From Zeus faber (taxonomy: Eukaryota; Chordata; Actinopteri; Zeiformes; Zeidae), in NCBI GenBank assembly GCA_960531495.1, contig OY482859.1:11482161-11546160 (forward strand): a stretch of 64,000 nucleotides of DNA, in the 5' to 3' direction. Below the pieces are notes generated by a model. That model ran no database searches and had not been told where the DNA came from. It was given only the letters and a program-made list of their open reading frames with translations. This document shows, in pieces, positions 1 through 54,692 of the stretch (its first letter is position 1; each line of letters starts with the position of its first letter). The translations under genes were made by a program, and so were the position numbers.

Positions 1-76
1 TCAAAGTTGACTATGGTAAACCCACTAACTACAATTTTTTAATTTTTTTTTCTCTCTCTCTCTCTCTTTGCTACAG

Positions 77-43244
<43,168 letters not shown>

Positions 43245-43348
43245 ACACTGAGACTCTACCCATGCAAACACACGGACACACTTCACCATTTAGATGAGCC
43301 GACTCTCGAGACATTCATACTGAAGACCCTTAAATGTGCGTGCGCGCA

Positions 43349-43383
<35 letters not shown>

Positions 43384-44070
43384 ACACACACACACAACAC
43401 ATGCACTATTTGCCATCATTACTGGATTACTTGTTGAATGGCCTAGACTTACTGGTTTCTAATTCATATAAAGTCACAGTTAAAACCAGCGAGCGAGCTG
43501 ATTGACATTGCCTACTACACTCAGCCTCATGTTGACACAACAGTGTTGTTCCCAGTTTAATGGCAAATGCAAGAGTGGATTGAGAGGATTAAAAACAAAA
43601 CATGGACTAATATAAGAGACGTTTTCTCCATTTAGTTTGATTTCTCTGTACAAAAGGTTTGGGAGTTTATTATGTTTAATCTTTTTTTTGTTCTTCTCTG
43701 GCTGTGTAAAAAAGAAGGTTGTGTGTGAACAGGATGGTTATAAAACCTTTGGGGAAAAAAAATGTTGTTTCTCGTTGCAAATTTGTGACCTCACAAGCCT
43801 TGGAGATGGGGGAGAATTTTTATGGGGGGTAAAGAACAACTTGTCAAGTTTTGGGGATATTCACGAAAATGCACTTTTCAAAAGTTTTGTGGCATTTTTA
43901 AGGAAGCATAGTACATAACAAAAAAATGAAGAGACCACCTGAAGGAGATGAAGAAATTAACCATAAATTCTAGAGTATTTTTGGCTATTAAAATCGCTGA
44001 CCCAGCCTTGAGCCTTTGAATCAGAGAGTGAAATGACTACATGAATAAATGCATAAAATCGAGTCTATTG
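43245..44070 (+). other. huwe1: Probable huwe1 3' untranslated region
   Basis: It follows the TAA and contains an (AC)n run at about 43349-43397. The end is set by the first good polyadenylation hexamer at 44044. Without RNA data the end is approximate. Confidence 0.6.
44044..44049 (+). promoter_or_regulatory. huwe1: Candidate polyadenylation signal of huwe1
   Basis: AATAAA, the canonical hexamer, 800 nt after the stop codon. TATTGTCTC and CAGTGTTTC follow within 55 nt as possible downstream U/GU-rich elements. Confidence 0.6.
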
Positions 44071-45021
44071 TCTCTTTTAACAGTGTTTCATCGTCAAAGG
44101 CAGCCAAGTCACCCCCGCCCCCCCAATCTAAATTAACTACATATTCACCACGCAGTGTGTAATCATACACATTTTGAATTCACTTGATTGAGATATTGAG
44201 TGAACTATTAATGCCGAGGCATTTCCTAATACGGAAAAAGGTCTAGACACTTAATCACAAAGGTACTCATGGATTAACGTCAGTGGCGGATAAAATGTCC
44301 CACGCAAGGTCACTGGATAGCGCACTTGGAGTGCTTCGAAAACTTTCAACTTAAAGAGGCACTAGACATTTAATGAGCGCGTTCAACCGCTTATGGTTTA
44401 TTTGCTTGTTGGGGTCTGGCCTGAGCACATTTCCCATCCGCCGTACGGTCCTTCTGCTCCGCCAAAGCGTTGCGTGTCGGCGCAGACTCTGCCCTCCTCA
44501 TGGTACCCGTCTCTCCTCACCGCCTCCCGCGTGCGCTTTGTTTCCACTGGAGGACATGCTGCAGGGAAGGAAATCCAATTTTCCTCCGGTGCTTCCCTGA
44601 TGCCCCCACCCAACCCCCCCCTACCCCTCCAGTGTGAGCCGCAGATTCGGCTCAGCGCTCGATTTTGCTCATGCATAATTTCCTCAAAACCCCGTGGCAT
44701 CAGTCGCTGTGTGGAGAATGCGATCCTTAATTATAGGAGGCAAATAATGAGGGACGCTTCCCAGGGGAGTCATCCTGGACGAGGTTTGCACAACACTGCT
44801 GCACCCAGTATTGCACCCGGTCCGGCTGCACGGTTCTACTGGTTAAGAGGATTTTGGTGTTCCTGTTTGCTCTGAAGCGATCACGCACGCCTGGATGCCT
44901 GTCTCCTGCTACTGACTGCTGGTAATTGAGATATCAGTGGAGCCGTGGCTGGTTTTCAGCTGCAGTGCTCCAGCCCCTCCACTAGGTGGGGATTGTGAGA
45001 CGAGAAATGAGGTCTGCAGTC

Positions 45022-45052
<31 letters not shown>

Positions 45053-45650
45053 TACACGCGCACAGCATTAGTTTGTAGCCCATGAATTCCAAAACTTTTG
45101 AGGCCAAGGTCCCCTTGGCAGAATATACTCCAGTTTGGGACCCACCCACGCTCCAGAAAGTGAACTTCTACTAATTTAACTTCAAATGTCGCTGCCAAAA
45201 AGTGCAGATCTCGCAACAACAAAACAAACTCACCATCATGGACTATATGAAGTAAATATGTTGTAAAATATATATCTACTTGAATGTATTTTATAGTAAC
45301 TGTATATATATTTATTTTTGGTGGGGGTGGCATTTACAAAAATAACGGAAATGTATCCGCAAAACCTTTGAAAGAAATAAAACAATTTTGCGGCGGACCC
45401 CCTGCAATTGCTTCAAAGACCCCCTTGGGGGCCGCCGACACGTTTTTTGGAAACCCTGCCCCAGCCGAGTCACTTGACCTCCCCCGTCCCACGTGCCCCC
45501 GAATAGAAATGATTGATCCCGGCGTCTGAAACACGGGCTCCAGAAGACGACGACGATCGCCGCACGGCTGAATAAAAGCTGAATAAGCCAAATAAATCAC
45601 GATATTACTGCGCTTGCAGAGCGTGAAATAAACCAAATAAACCAAAGGCT
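44071..45650. other. Intergenic DNA downstream of huwe1 with a repeat-like segment
   Basis: No gene is supported. 44380-44900 is C-rich unique sequence. A short (AC)n run lies at about 45025-45053. The interval 45075-45470 looks like a transposon remnant: its left part has GAGGCCAAGGTCCCCTTGGC and its right part has GCGGACCCCCTGC and GACCCCCTTGGGGGCC, opposing C-rich and G-rich ends. Confidence 0.45.
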
Positions 45651-45654
45651 TTGT

Positions 45655-45905
45655 TTGGCTTTAAGCCCGAATGAGAGAGGCGGCGAACTCATCTCATTAC
45701 AGTAATTGGTTGAATGGTTCTAAGTGTCTGAATGGAGATATTTATACTGGCGGGCAGGATTGATGGCTGTGATTAACCCTTTCCTCGGCGGAATGCGCCA
45801 TTCACTCTCCCAGTGAACTCTCTGTGATCTTCCTCCAGCCTGGGTGCTGGTGGTGGTGGAGGTGGGGGTGGAGGACCGCTTGGAGACCCTTGACAGTATC
45901 ACGGG
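45655..45905. promoter_or_regulatory. Possible conserved non-coding element
   Basis: Unique, non-repetitive block with homeobox-type words (TTACAGTAATTGG, GTGATTAACC) and no stop-free frame of note, between repeat-rich regions. This appearance is typical of teleost regulatory conserved elements, but conservation cannot be judged from one sequence. Confidence 0.3.
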
Positions 45906-46059
45906 CCTCCAGTGCGCGTTCCATCGGATGCCTGTATATCAGAGCCCAGTGAGTGCGGTGGGGACTCTTCGCAGGCCCTGAACATAAAGCACGCAGCTCT
46001 GCCCCTTATTTATGAAGCCTCCTTTTACTCCTTTTACTTTTTTTTGTTGTTGTTGCTGT

Positions 46060-47010
46060 TGTTTTCCAGGTTTGTCTGCTGCCGAAGCGTGAGCGTCCCC
46101 GTGGAGATCGGAGAGGGGAAGCGGCGCGGAGGTACAGCGCCGGACGGGCAAGGGGAGGGGGGGGGCCGCTCTGACGAAGACAATGGCGCGAACGTGCCGG
46201 GCGGGGCGCTGGGGGCCTGTCATCGCCCCCCCTGATCAGGGTTTCTATTCGCGCTCCGCCTGTGAGGTTGTGTCATTGCGGTATCACTCGCCGGACCGAC
46301 GGTAGAGTTGCCGTTTCGGTGATTGTTGTGCCCTGATGGGGCTCAGCTGGGGGACCGGTGGGGGGGGGGGGGGGGGGGGGTCGCACACTGAAGGAAGGGA
46401 TGCACACCAGCTCGGAGACCTCGCGCCGCAGATCCAAAACACAAGTGGCAGTCGAGGTCTCGTCTAAAGGTCACGGCGCGTTGTGGAAGCCCCGCGTTCA
46501 GAGGTATCCTCCTCGCGGTCACTATCTATTCATCACGCCGCATCCAGTGATTCGTTGCCAGACTTCTGTGGCGCGGCAGCAGGCACCTTGTGGCATTTTA
46601 GGGGGCGAGCTGTCCTCAAACTGTCCCAGTTTAGACCCACGCAACCCAATCAGACTTATTTGGTAAGTGTTATTGGTCAATAACCGAACGATACTGTGGG
46701 AGTCTCTGCCAAACGGTTGGGGGTTGAGGGAGGGAGACGGGAATCTTTCTGGCACCGACGCGGCGAGAGTTTTCATTACAAGGATTAACAAAAAGGCTGG
46801 CTGGCCACCAGGATAAATAACGAGGATCAATCTGTGCGCAGGAGGAACGGCGCTCCACACCGGCCGCTGGACGGCTGACGAGCCCGCGCGCTGATCCCTC
46901 TCCGCGACACAGACCAGCGTTAAGGAAGCTCCCCGCACCGGATCCAGGCGGCCGCCGGAAGGAGGCCGCGCTGCTGTCCGCAGCCGCGGGCTTAACCACG
47001 CCCCTCGGTC
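46060..47010. promoter_or_regulatory. GC-rich, CpG-rich patch
   Basis: Rich in CG dinucleotides around 46080-46330 and 46830-47010, with a 20-G run at 46361-46380. It could be a CpG island and promoter for a distant transcript. I found no TATA box or convincing first-exon donor tied to it. Confidence 0.35.
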
Positions 47011-47559
47011 GGCCACATCTATTTTCTTTTTATGCATTATATTTAAAACATTTTTTTTTGCTTTTTATGTCATGATTGCATGACGTTATGAAGAAACTAA
47101 CTAGGAATTAAAAAAAAAAAGAGTGATTGTCCTTTTCCTGTAAAAGCTCATGAGTCTGCGACGAAGTACACAAATCACCTGATTGTGTAATTCCTGGACT
47201 TCCCGGAAACAAGACAAGGGACATTTCCGTTTTCTTCGTTGGTGGGGGGGAAGCAATCCAAGTTGGAAAGCTGCTCGATCTCGCGATCGGCTCACTCACA
47301 CTGTTTTTGAGAGAATGTCCACCTCATTAAAAGTTCCGAAGCCGACGCAAAACCTTCCTTTTGTTGCAAAGCACGTTTCCCTTCGGCTCCCGGCCTTCGT
47401 CACCGCCTCATCAGTTTGTGGTTTTCAACTCGAAACGTTAGACCTAAATCTCGGCATTTTACGCCGAGGAAAACCTAAAGGAATTTTTTTAGTTTTTCAC
47501 AAATTAAAAAAAATTATTTCTGTTTCCAAGTGGAGGTAATGATTTTTTTGTTTTTTTGT

Positions 47560-47820
47560 TTTCCAGTGTAGCTATTTACAAGCAGTTGAGCTGCTCTAAT
47601 GAGATCTGTCTGGGCGCTGGTCATATCTGCCAGGCGGCCGCTCCGAGCACGGCGGGGAAACTAAATCAAACTCATTTCCCTTCAATTAGCGAGTGATTAA
47701 CGCCGGGTCAGAGTCTGCTCGCTGACCTTCCATCCAACTAATGACTTTAGCTGGATCAATGGAGCACTGAAAACAGCCAGCACATCAGCGCCCTAGCAAC
47801 AGAGCATCCGACAGGCCCTC
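47560..47820. promoter_or_regulatory. Possible conserved enhancer block
   Basis: Unique sequence with a dense set of binding-type words: TTCAATTAGCGAGTGATTAA, CCAACTAATGACTTTAGC, TGGATCAATGGAGC and CCCTAGCAAC (an RFX half-site form). It has no coding potential and is flanked by T-rich low-complexity DNA. Confidence 0.35.
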
Positions 47821-48289
47821 CGGGAAAAAAACAAAAAAAACCTTTGGGTGGAAACGACGGTTTCGGAAACGCAGTTTTTTGGAAAAAAAAACGAAGCCAC
47901 GCAAAGTTTTTACTCGTTTTTCTTTTGTTCTATTTTATTTTCCCCTATCTTGATTTATCTCTTTCAGCCCTTCGCGGCCTCTTCTCTTTTCTCGGCGCCT
48001 TCTCACTTATGCTTTTCTTTTTTAGCCCTATTTCACAGTCTGAGACACTCTCTCACGCGCACACGTCTTAATTTAGAGCAATCGCACCAACCTCTGTCGG
48101 CACCTCTGTCATCCCTCTTACCCTGACGGGGTATGCTGCCCCGCCCGTCTTCCTTTTCTTTTATCTGTTGCTTCTCTCACTTTCTCTCCATCTCCTTTTT
48201 TTCTTTTTGCTGACTGGGTCTATTGCCCTTGCCATCCGGGCGCTGGTGTTCTTCGCTCTCCGCCTTCCTTCCTCCTCGTATATCACTTG

Positions 48290-48720
48290 ATCCCTCCCGC
48301 TCGTCTCCCAGCTGACTCACTGACAGTGTAGCGGAGAGGGAGCGAGGGAGGAGGAAGAGGGCGGGAGGAAGGGCGGAGGAAAGGTCTTCCAAAGGAGCAG
48401 CTAGAGACAGTCACTTCCGCACGTATATTGTACTTATGCGGAGGTCGGAGGTCAATTTGGAGTTGGGGGATTATTGCGGAGAACTGCTGAGCGACTGTCA
48501 CGCACAGAGGTCTTATTTTGGAACGGAGGGGGAAACAAAATGAGCAAGACAGGATAGACATTATATGTATTGATCGGTTTAAGTGAGACTTCCTACTTTC
48601 TGCTGTTTGTTTCCTACCTGGAGGAGCGGCTACTAAATATTACATCCAGTGTGCTTTAACTGCCAGTCATAGCCGGGAGCACTCAGACGACTGTGAGATT
48701 CCAGTGTGGACGTGGATTCA
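48290..48720 (+). promoter_or_regulatory. Promoter-like region with AP-1 site and G/C-rich leader
   Basis: CAGCTGACTCACTGACAG near 48309 contains an AP-1 type TGACTCA, followed by GA-rich leader-like sequence to 48420 and unique sequence to 48720. It may be a first exon of the transcript suggested at 51.6 kb. No donor is decisive. Confidence 0.25.
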
Positions 48721-48840
48721 CTCCAGGAAGCCAACTCTGTTCTTAAAGCTGCATTGAGACACGTCCAAGGAGATGATGACGTCCGACCCCACCGCGCTCT
48801 TTTCCAGGAAATGATGTCTGCTTTACCTTATCTTAGACCT

Positions 48841-48871
48841 GTTTCTTTCTTTCTTTCTTTCTTTCTTTCTT
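48841..48871. repeat. (CTTT)n microsatellite
   Basis: About seven to eight units of TTTC follow the leader-like sequence. Confidence 0.9.
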
Positions 48872-49002
48872 TTGGCTGTTCGTGTCGTGTCTTTGTAGGT
48901 AGAGGAAAACAGACTAAAAAAACGATTGAAAATAAATCTCATAAATGTATCATTATCGATTTGTCGTGAAAAATTATCAAGATCATTTTATCGCCCGGCT
49001 CT

Positions 49003-50860
49003 GCCTTACCCCTACTTACCTTACCTTACCCTACCGTTCCTAACCCCTACTTGCCTGACCTTACCTAACCCCTGCTTACCTAAGCCTACCTGACTTTACT
49101 TTACCCCTACTTACCTGACTTTACCTTACCCTACTTTATCCTTACTTATTGTATCCTACCCTACCTTACCCCTACTTACCTTACCTTACCCTACCGTTCC
49201 TAACCGCTACTTGCCTGACCTTACCTTACCCCTACTTACCTAACCCTACCTGACTTTACCTTACCCCTACTTGCCCGACTTTACCTTACCCTGCCTTACC
49301 CCTACTTGCCTGACCTTACCCTACCTTACCCCTACTTACCTTACCCTGCCTTACCCCTACTTACCTGACTTTACCTTACCCTCACTTACTGTACCTTACC
49401 CTACCTTACCCCTAATTACCTTACCTTACCCTACTGTTCCTAACCCCTACTTGCCTGACCTTTCCTTACCTTACCCCTTACCCTACCGTACCGTACCTTA
49501 CCCCTACTTACCTTACCTTACCTTACCTTACCTTACCCTGCCTTACCCCTACTTACCGGACTTTACCTTACCCTACTTTATCCTTACTTATCGTATCCTA
49601 CCCTACCTTACCCCTACTTACCTTACCTTACCCTACCGTTCCTAACCCCTACTAACCCCTACTTGCCTGACCTTACCTTACCCCTACTTACCTAACCCAA
49701 CCATACCGTACCTTACCCTTACTTAACGTACCTTACCCTACCTTACCCCTACTTACCTTACCTTACCCCTTACCCTACCGTACCGTACCTTACCCCTACT
49801 TACCTTACCCTTCCCTATCGTTCCTAACCCCTACTTGCCTGACCTTACCTTACCCCTAATTACCTAACCCTACCTGACTTTACCTTACCCCTACTTACCT
49901 GACTTTACCTTACCCTACCTTACCCCTACTTGCCTGACCTTACCTTACCTTACCCCTTACTCTACTGTATCTTACCCCTACTTACCTTACCTTACCTTAC
50001 CTTACCCTGCCTTACCCCTACTTTCCTGACTTTACCTTACCCTACCTTATCCTTACTTACCCTACCTTGCCCTACCTTACCCCTACTTACCTAACCCTAC
50101 CTGACTTTACCTTACCCCTACTTACCTAACCCTACCTTACCCTACCTTACCCCTACTTGCCTGACCTTACCTTACCTTACCCCTACTTACCTTACCTTAC
50201 CTTACCCCTAACCCTACCTTACCCTATCTTACCCCTACTTACCTTACCTTACCCTACCGTTCCTATCCCCTACTTGCCTGACTTTACCTTAGCCCTACTT
50301 ACCTGACCTTACCTTACCTTACCCCTTACCCTACCGTACCGTACCTCACCCCTACTTACCTAACCCTACCTGACTTTACCTTACCCCTACTTACCTGACT
50401 TTACCTTACCCCACCTTACCCCTACTTACCCTACCTTACCTTACTATGCCTTACCCCTGCTTACCGTACCTTACCCTACATTACCCCTACTTTCCTTACC
50501 TTACCTGACCTTACCTTGCCCTGCCCTACTCCTACTTATCTGACCTGACTTTACCTGACCGGACCTTACCTTACCTTTCCCTTCCTTACCCCTACTTACC
50601 GTACCTTACCCTACCTTACCCCTTCTTGACTGACCTTACCTTACCTTACCTTAACCCTTACCTTATCGTACCGTACCTTACCCCTACTAACCTTACCTTA
50701 CCTGACCTGACCTTACCTTACCTTACCCTGCCTTACCCTTACTTATCTGACCTGACCTTAACGTACTGTACCTTACCCCTACTTACTTAACCTCACCTTA
50801 CCATACCATACCTTAACCCTACTTACCTTACCCTACCTTACCCTACCTCACGTCTACCTA
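49003..50860. repeat. TTACC-type degenerate satellite, 1.86 kb
   Basis: The + strand is built almost entirely from CCTTACC, CCCTACC, CCCCTACTTACC and CTGACTTTACC words, nearly lacking G. Longer blocks such as TTACCCCTACTTACCTGACT recur, showing a higher-order structure of several tens of bases over the 5-bp base unit. The units resemble but are not vertebrate telomere repeats (CCCTAA). Open frames of Leu-Pro-Tyr repeats across it come from the repeat. Confidence 0.95.
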
Positions 50861-51180
50861 TGATGGCCAAGAATGAATCAATTGGGAAAAACTTGCACGA
50901 GTGAAAGCCGGCGTAACCACCTGTGGTGTCTAGCGAGGAGGAACAATTTCTTTAACACGACAAACACTATACTACTTTTTTGTTTGGTATCTTAGATGCT
51001 AGACCCTTTTACCAGCCACTCGGGTTTACTCAGGCATGGACTGACATCCATTTTGAGCTGAACAGGAAGCCGTACCACCAAGTTCTGAGCTGCTTAGAGA
51101 ATAATGTTCTCGCTCTACCAGTTCTGGCTCTGATGGATGGTCAAAAAGAAACGCACATGTAGGTTAAGATGAAGTTACTT

Positions 51181-51373
51181 GGGGCGGCCCGGTTGCTCAC
51201 CGGGTAGAGCACGCCATATACAAGGCTGAGTCCTTACCGCAGCGGCCCGGGTTTGATTTCGGCACGAGGCCATTTGCTGCTTGTCATCCCTTCTCTCTTT
51301 CTCTCTGCACTGTCACTATCGAAAAAAGCATGAAAATGCCCAAAATATATATCTTAAAAATAAATATAAACAT
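51181..51373 (+). mobile_element. tRNA-derived SINE
   Basis: Starts GGGGCGGCCCGGTTGCTCAC. It has an A-box-like TTGCTCACCGGG at about 51193 and a B-box-like GGTTTGATTTC at about 51250, then CCATTTGCTGCTTGTCATCC, a C/T-rich stretch, AAAATGCCCAAAA and an A-rich tail. This is a pattern I know from percomorph genomes. The B box departs from GGTTCGANTCC, so it is an old, probably silent copy rather than a tRNA gene. Confidence 0.85.
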
Positions 51374-51589
51374 AAAGTTACTTGGATTAAGGAACACACA
51401 TTTGTGTTTCCACATTACCAAACCAAGAGACAGCACAGAGGATAAGAACTGGCTTCAAAGGGGTGGCCCTTTTTAGATGTATTTGGTCTAAATTGTGGCG
51501 CATTGATTAAAAATTTTGGATTATCCAGAGTATCATTATCAAATCATCTCCATTTGAAAGTTCCAATTAAATCTTTCTTTCTGCTTCAG

Positions 51590-51828
51590 TCTCTCCAGCT
51601 CAGCTATCCCTCTCTATCTGAGGATATTGGGTGAAGTTCATCACCACCCGAGACGGTGCCATCCATCACTATTCCCCACGCCCTGCTCTTCTCCGTCTCC
51701 TCCTCCGGCGGATTTGGTCTGCATGGCTGCCAGACCCTGGGAGCGGGACTGGCAGATGGGCCCTGCTGGCACCCCCAACCTGACCATGCATCATCGGCGC
51801 AGAGCAAAACCCATGGCAGGAGAGACCG
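51590..51828 (+). other. Exon-like segment with 5' leader and start codon
   Basis: Preceded by a strong acceptor (TCTTTCTTTCTGCTTCAG) and ended by the donor GTGAGG at 51829. It carries a 133-nt leader, then an ATG at 51723. It is consistent with a second exon holding the end of the 5'UTR and the first codons of an unidentified gene. Confidence 0.45.
51723..51828 (+). CDS. First coding exon of an unidentified gene (partial)
   Basis: From ATG 51723 to the donor at 51829 it reads MAARPWERDWQMGPAGTPNL, then TMHHRRRAKPMAGET, ending in phase 1. I do not recognise this protein. It has a tryptophan-rich start and a basic HHRRRAK patch, without a signal peptide or membrane segment. The start context is CTGCATGG with G at +4. 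The continuation is not certain: a 33-nt exon-like segment at 53991-54023 has the right phase, and the remaining exons would lie beyond 64 kb. It could also be a chance open frame between splice-like sites. Confidence 0.4.
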
Positions 51829-52742
51829 GTGAGGGGGGGGGGGTTCCCTATTTTTCCCATTTTTCTATTTGTTTCAGATGATGATAATTTTGTGTGTGTG
51901 TGTTCCCATGTCATCGTAATTTGTCAAACTCATTTTCACCGCTTCAAAGTTGTGTGCGTGTCATTATTTTTGCATGTGGGTATCGTAGGGCGGGTTTGCG
52001 TCACCCTGTTTGTGGTATTATACTTAATAAGATTCCCTCGTGGTGCGTTCATGTCATAACACAGCCAGACAAACAACAGATTCATTCCCCCGCAATCAGT
52101 AGATCTCTACCCTCCCCCCCATCCCCCAACCGAGACACAGACCACAGATGACAGTAATTTGTGAATTTTTATTCACCAGTGTTATGTAAGGCTTGTCACA
52201 GCCTCGTCTTTGATTTCTGTGTTTTTTAATTGAAGGCCCAGTTGGCGTCTCCTCGTGGCAGAATGAATCAAAGAGGGGGCAATGCAAAACGGAGCAAAAC
52301 GGAGCACAATGGAGCATAGAAATCGCTAATGCAAAGACAAATTTAGTCATTAGTTTACCTGGGGTAGTCAGTTATCTGGGTTTGGCGCTGGGGGGGAAGA
52401 CAGGGGACGTGCAAAGCTGTTCGTAGGGTCCGCGCATGGTGCTAATGGGAGTATCATTGTACTGCCGTTGAATACAGGAACAGCTTTAGCCAAAACTGAG
52501 GCTGGGAAACCTGGCCTCACTAATCCAGCCATGGAGGCCAGATGCTGGAAGGAAGACGAGCAGGAGGGGAGGCGGGGGGTGGGAATACACAATAAAGGAA
52601 TGGTCAGAATCCACAGAGGAGTGAGGAGGAGGAGGAGAAGAGAGCACGGAAGAAGAAGAAGAAGAAGAAGAAGGAGGAGAGGAGAGCGAGGGAGCAGGGG
52701 AGGGAGGGAGTGAGGGAGGGAGGGCTGGAGGCTGAGAAGAAG

Positions 52743-52942
52743 GGTGATGTCACCTCTAACAAGCAGCCAATGGGAGGCGGGGAGGGAGAGAGAACGGCCG
52801 GGAGAGGGTGTGTTCTTCTATCACTGCAGCATCGGTACAGAGGAGAGGGGCACAATCAGTTTGATAGAGGAGAGCGGGGAGGAAAGCAGGAGCCGCCGCC
52901 GAAAGGGACTATCCAGCGCGGTCATCTTCCCAACCTGCCGAG
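52743..52942 (+). promoter_or_regulatory. CCAAT/GC-box promoter and donor-ended leader exon
   Basis: TGATGTCA at 52745-52752 (CRE-like), CCAAT at 52767-52771 and GGGAGGCGGGGAGGG directly after (GC box) are spaced as in a TATA-less promoter. About 50 nt further begins a leader-like stretch (CTATCACTGCAGCATCGG onward) that ends CCTGCCGAG with the donor GTAAGA at 52943. This would be an alternative first exon for the + strand gene suggested nearby. Confidence 0.45.
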
Positions 52943-53499
52943 GTAAGAGAGAGAGAGAGAGAGAGAGAGCCGTGGACGTTCCACGTCAGATGGACGGACC
53001 TGTCATCGATGGGAAAGAGAGAGAGAGCGAGAGAGAAAGAAGGAGAAAAGGACGGGGAGCTGTTAAGCAGATTAATTGGGCTTCTGGGTGGAGGTGGGGC
53101 GCTACGGAATCACACCTTGGTCACATCTGTAGATCCAGCAGCTGCAAGATGGTAGCCCTATCTAGGAAATGATTTAGAGTTTTTAGTTTTTTTTTGCATA
53201 TATGGTTTTCTTTTTTGGGCTGCTAGTTGCTGTTTTAAATTTTGGTCTTTTTAGTGAGGATTTGTACGGGAGATCTTTCTCAAGAAAGGAAAATTGATCG
53301 GAAAAAATTGATTGGGAATTAAAATGATTGAAAATAAGGTCTTATATCACAGTACAATCACATGGCTTTCAAGTGTCCTCATTATTTATTGCAGTTAATA
53401 TCGGCTAAACAACTGGATTTGGGGTGACTCGTTGGTAAACACTGCTTTTGAGGTTATTTTAACATTTATTTTGATGAAGTGAACGCCATCGTGTACTGC

Positions 53500-53840
53500 A
53501 TGCAACAGGGTCTGACATGTTAATACTGAATGTTCAGTAACGCTGTTCTGTCTGAGTACACACTGTAATTCTGCCTGAGCTGAGAGATTGTGTTTATGAT
53601 CTAAATCACTCTGGGTACAATTAGTGAAATGGCATATGAAAAACGAATTTGATTTTTGGCAGATGCATATGAGGTATCAATGAACACTGTCATTAATGTC
53701 TTTTTCAGTCGTAAGCTGCTTTTGAAATCTATTGCGCATTTGTTCTGTGGAAGTACGTTAACAGTTTTGTTATGGTTTCTCTTAAGACATCTGTTGCACA
53801 ATGAACTGCAGTATTTGATCATTTTCTAAGTTGATCCCTT
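53500..53840. promoter_or_regulatory. Possible conserved non-coding element
   Basis: Unique, balanced-composition block lacking repeats, with words such as ACAATTAGTGAAATGGCA and ACTGTCATTAATGTC, lying between purine-rich low-complexity regions. Confidence 0.3.
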
Positions 53841-53990
53841 CCGTTGCTTTGACTTACTGCTCCCTCACTAGAAGGAAATGAAGGAATGAATATAGTTTTC
53901 GTGGTTTTCAGTGACGAAGAGTTCAAATGCGTTGTGAAGAATAGAGTGGAACACACAGCGCCTCTACTCCAATCGTGTCCGTTTTCACAG

Positions 53991-54023
53991 CTGTGATGGG
54001 TCTGGACCCCTGGGAAGAGCCAG
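53991..54023 (+). other. 33-nt microexon candidate
   Basis: Acceptor TCCGTTTTCACAG and donor GTAACC bound 33 nt. If joined to the phase-1 end of 51590-51828 it reads AVMGLDPWEEP and again leaves phase 1, so it could be included or skipped without a frameshift. It also has its own ATG at 53996. Confidence 0.3.
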
Positions 54024-54063
54024 GTAACCTAAAAAACCGAGGACCCCAGCAGGAGGAAATAAG

Positions 54064-54240
54064 GTGAGAAGAGGAAGAAAGACGGGAGAGAGAGCGAGAG
54101 AGAGAGAGAGGGAGAGAGAGAGAGAGAGAGAGAGAGACAGGCAGACAGACAGAGAGAGAGAGAGAGAGAGAAAGGCCGTGCAGAGACAGAGGAATAGCAA
54201 CAGGAGAGCGGAGAGAGAGATGGAGCAGAGAGAGGGGGGT
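54064..54240. repeat. Polypurine (GA)n tract
   Basis: Mostly GAGAGA with GACAGACAG interruptions. Frames made of Arg-Glu repeats here are not genes. Confidence 0.9.
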
Positions 54241-54453
54241 GGGGGAAGCGAAGAGAAGGGTGGGGCGTGGCTCGAGCCGTACTGTGGAGGTGTGCGCCCA
54301 CCTGGCGGTGTGCCAGGGCGCCGCCCGCTCCCAGACACTGCCACACGTCTGTCCTCCCTGATGGAAATAAGCCTTTTATTCACCAGACACGACACGGCGT
54401 CGCTGGAAACATCACCGGTGTCAATGTTCTGGTCTGTTGGTTTGGCGTGGATG

Positions 54454-54454
<1 letters not shown>

Positions 54455-54504
<50 letters not shown>

Positions 54505-54512
54505 TGTGTGTG
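54455..54512. repeat. (GT)n microsatellite
   Basis: About 24 GT units followed by a CTTGTGTGTG interruption. Confidence 0.93.
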
Positions 54513-54631
54513 TCAACACTGGCAGGTGTGTCTTTGTGTCGTATCGTGTGGGTCCTTGCGGGTCCTTATTGGTGTTTGTCGTGTGGAGTCAACACATTTT
54601 CTCTCTTACTCTTACTCTGCCTTTTTTCTCG

Positions 54632-54633
<2 letters not shown>

Positions 54634-54691
<58 letters not shown>
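54634..54691. repeat. (CT)n microsatellite
   Basis: An uninterrupted CT run of about 28 units inside a longer pyrimidine-rich stretch to about 54830. Confidence 0.93.

Positions 54692-54692
<1 letters not shown>

Noticed and set aside
48706-48969. Open frame reading DVDSLQEANSVLKAALRHVQ
   Set aside because: No proper ATG or splice context, and it runs into a (CTTT)n repeat. I do not recognise it as a protein.
49271-49645. 124-codon Leu-Pro-Tyr repeat frame
   Set aside because: Translation of the TTACC satellite.
51181-51260. tRNA gene
   Set aside because: Although tRNA-like, it lacks a foldable cloverleaf with intact B box and continues into a SINE body.
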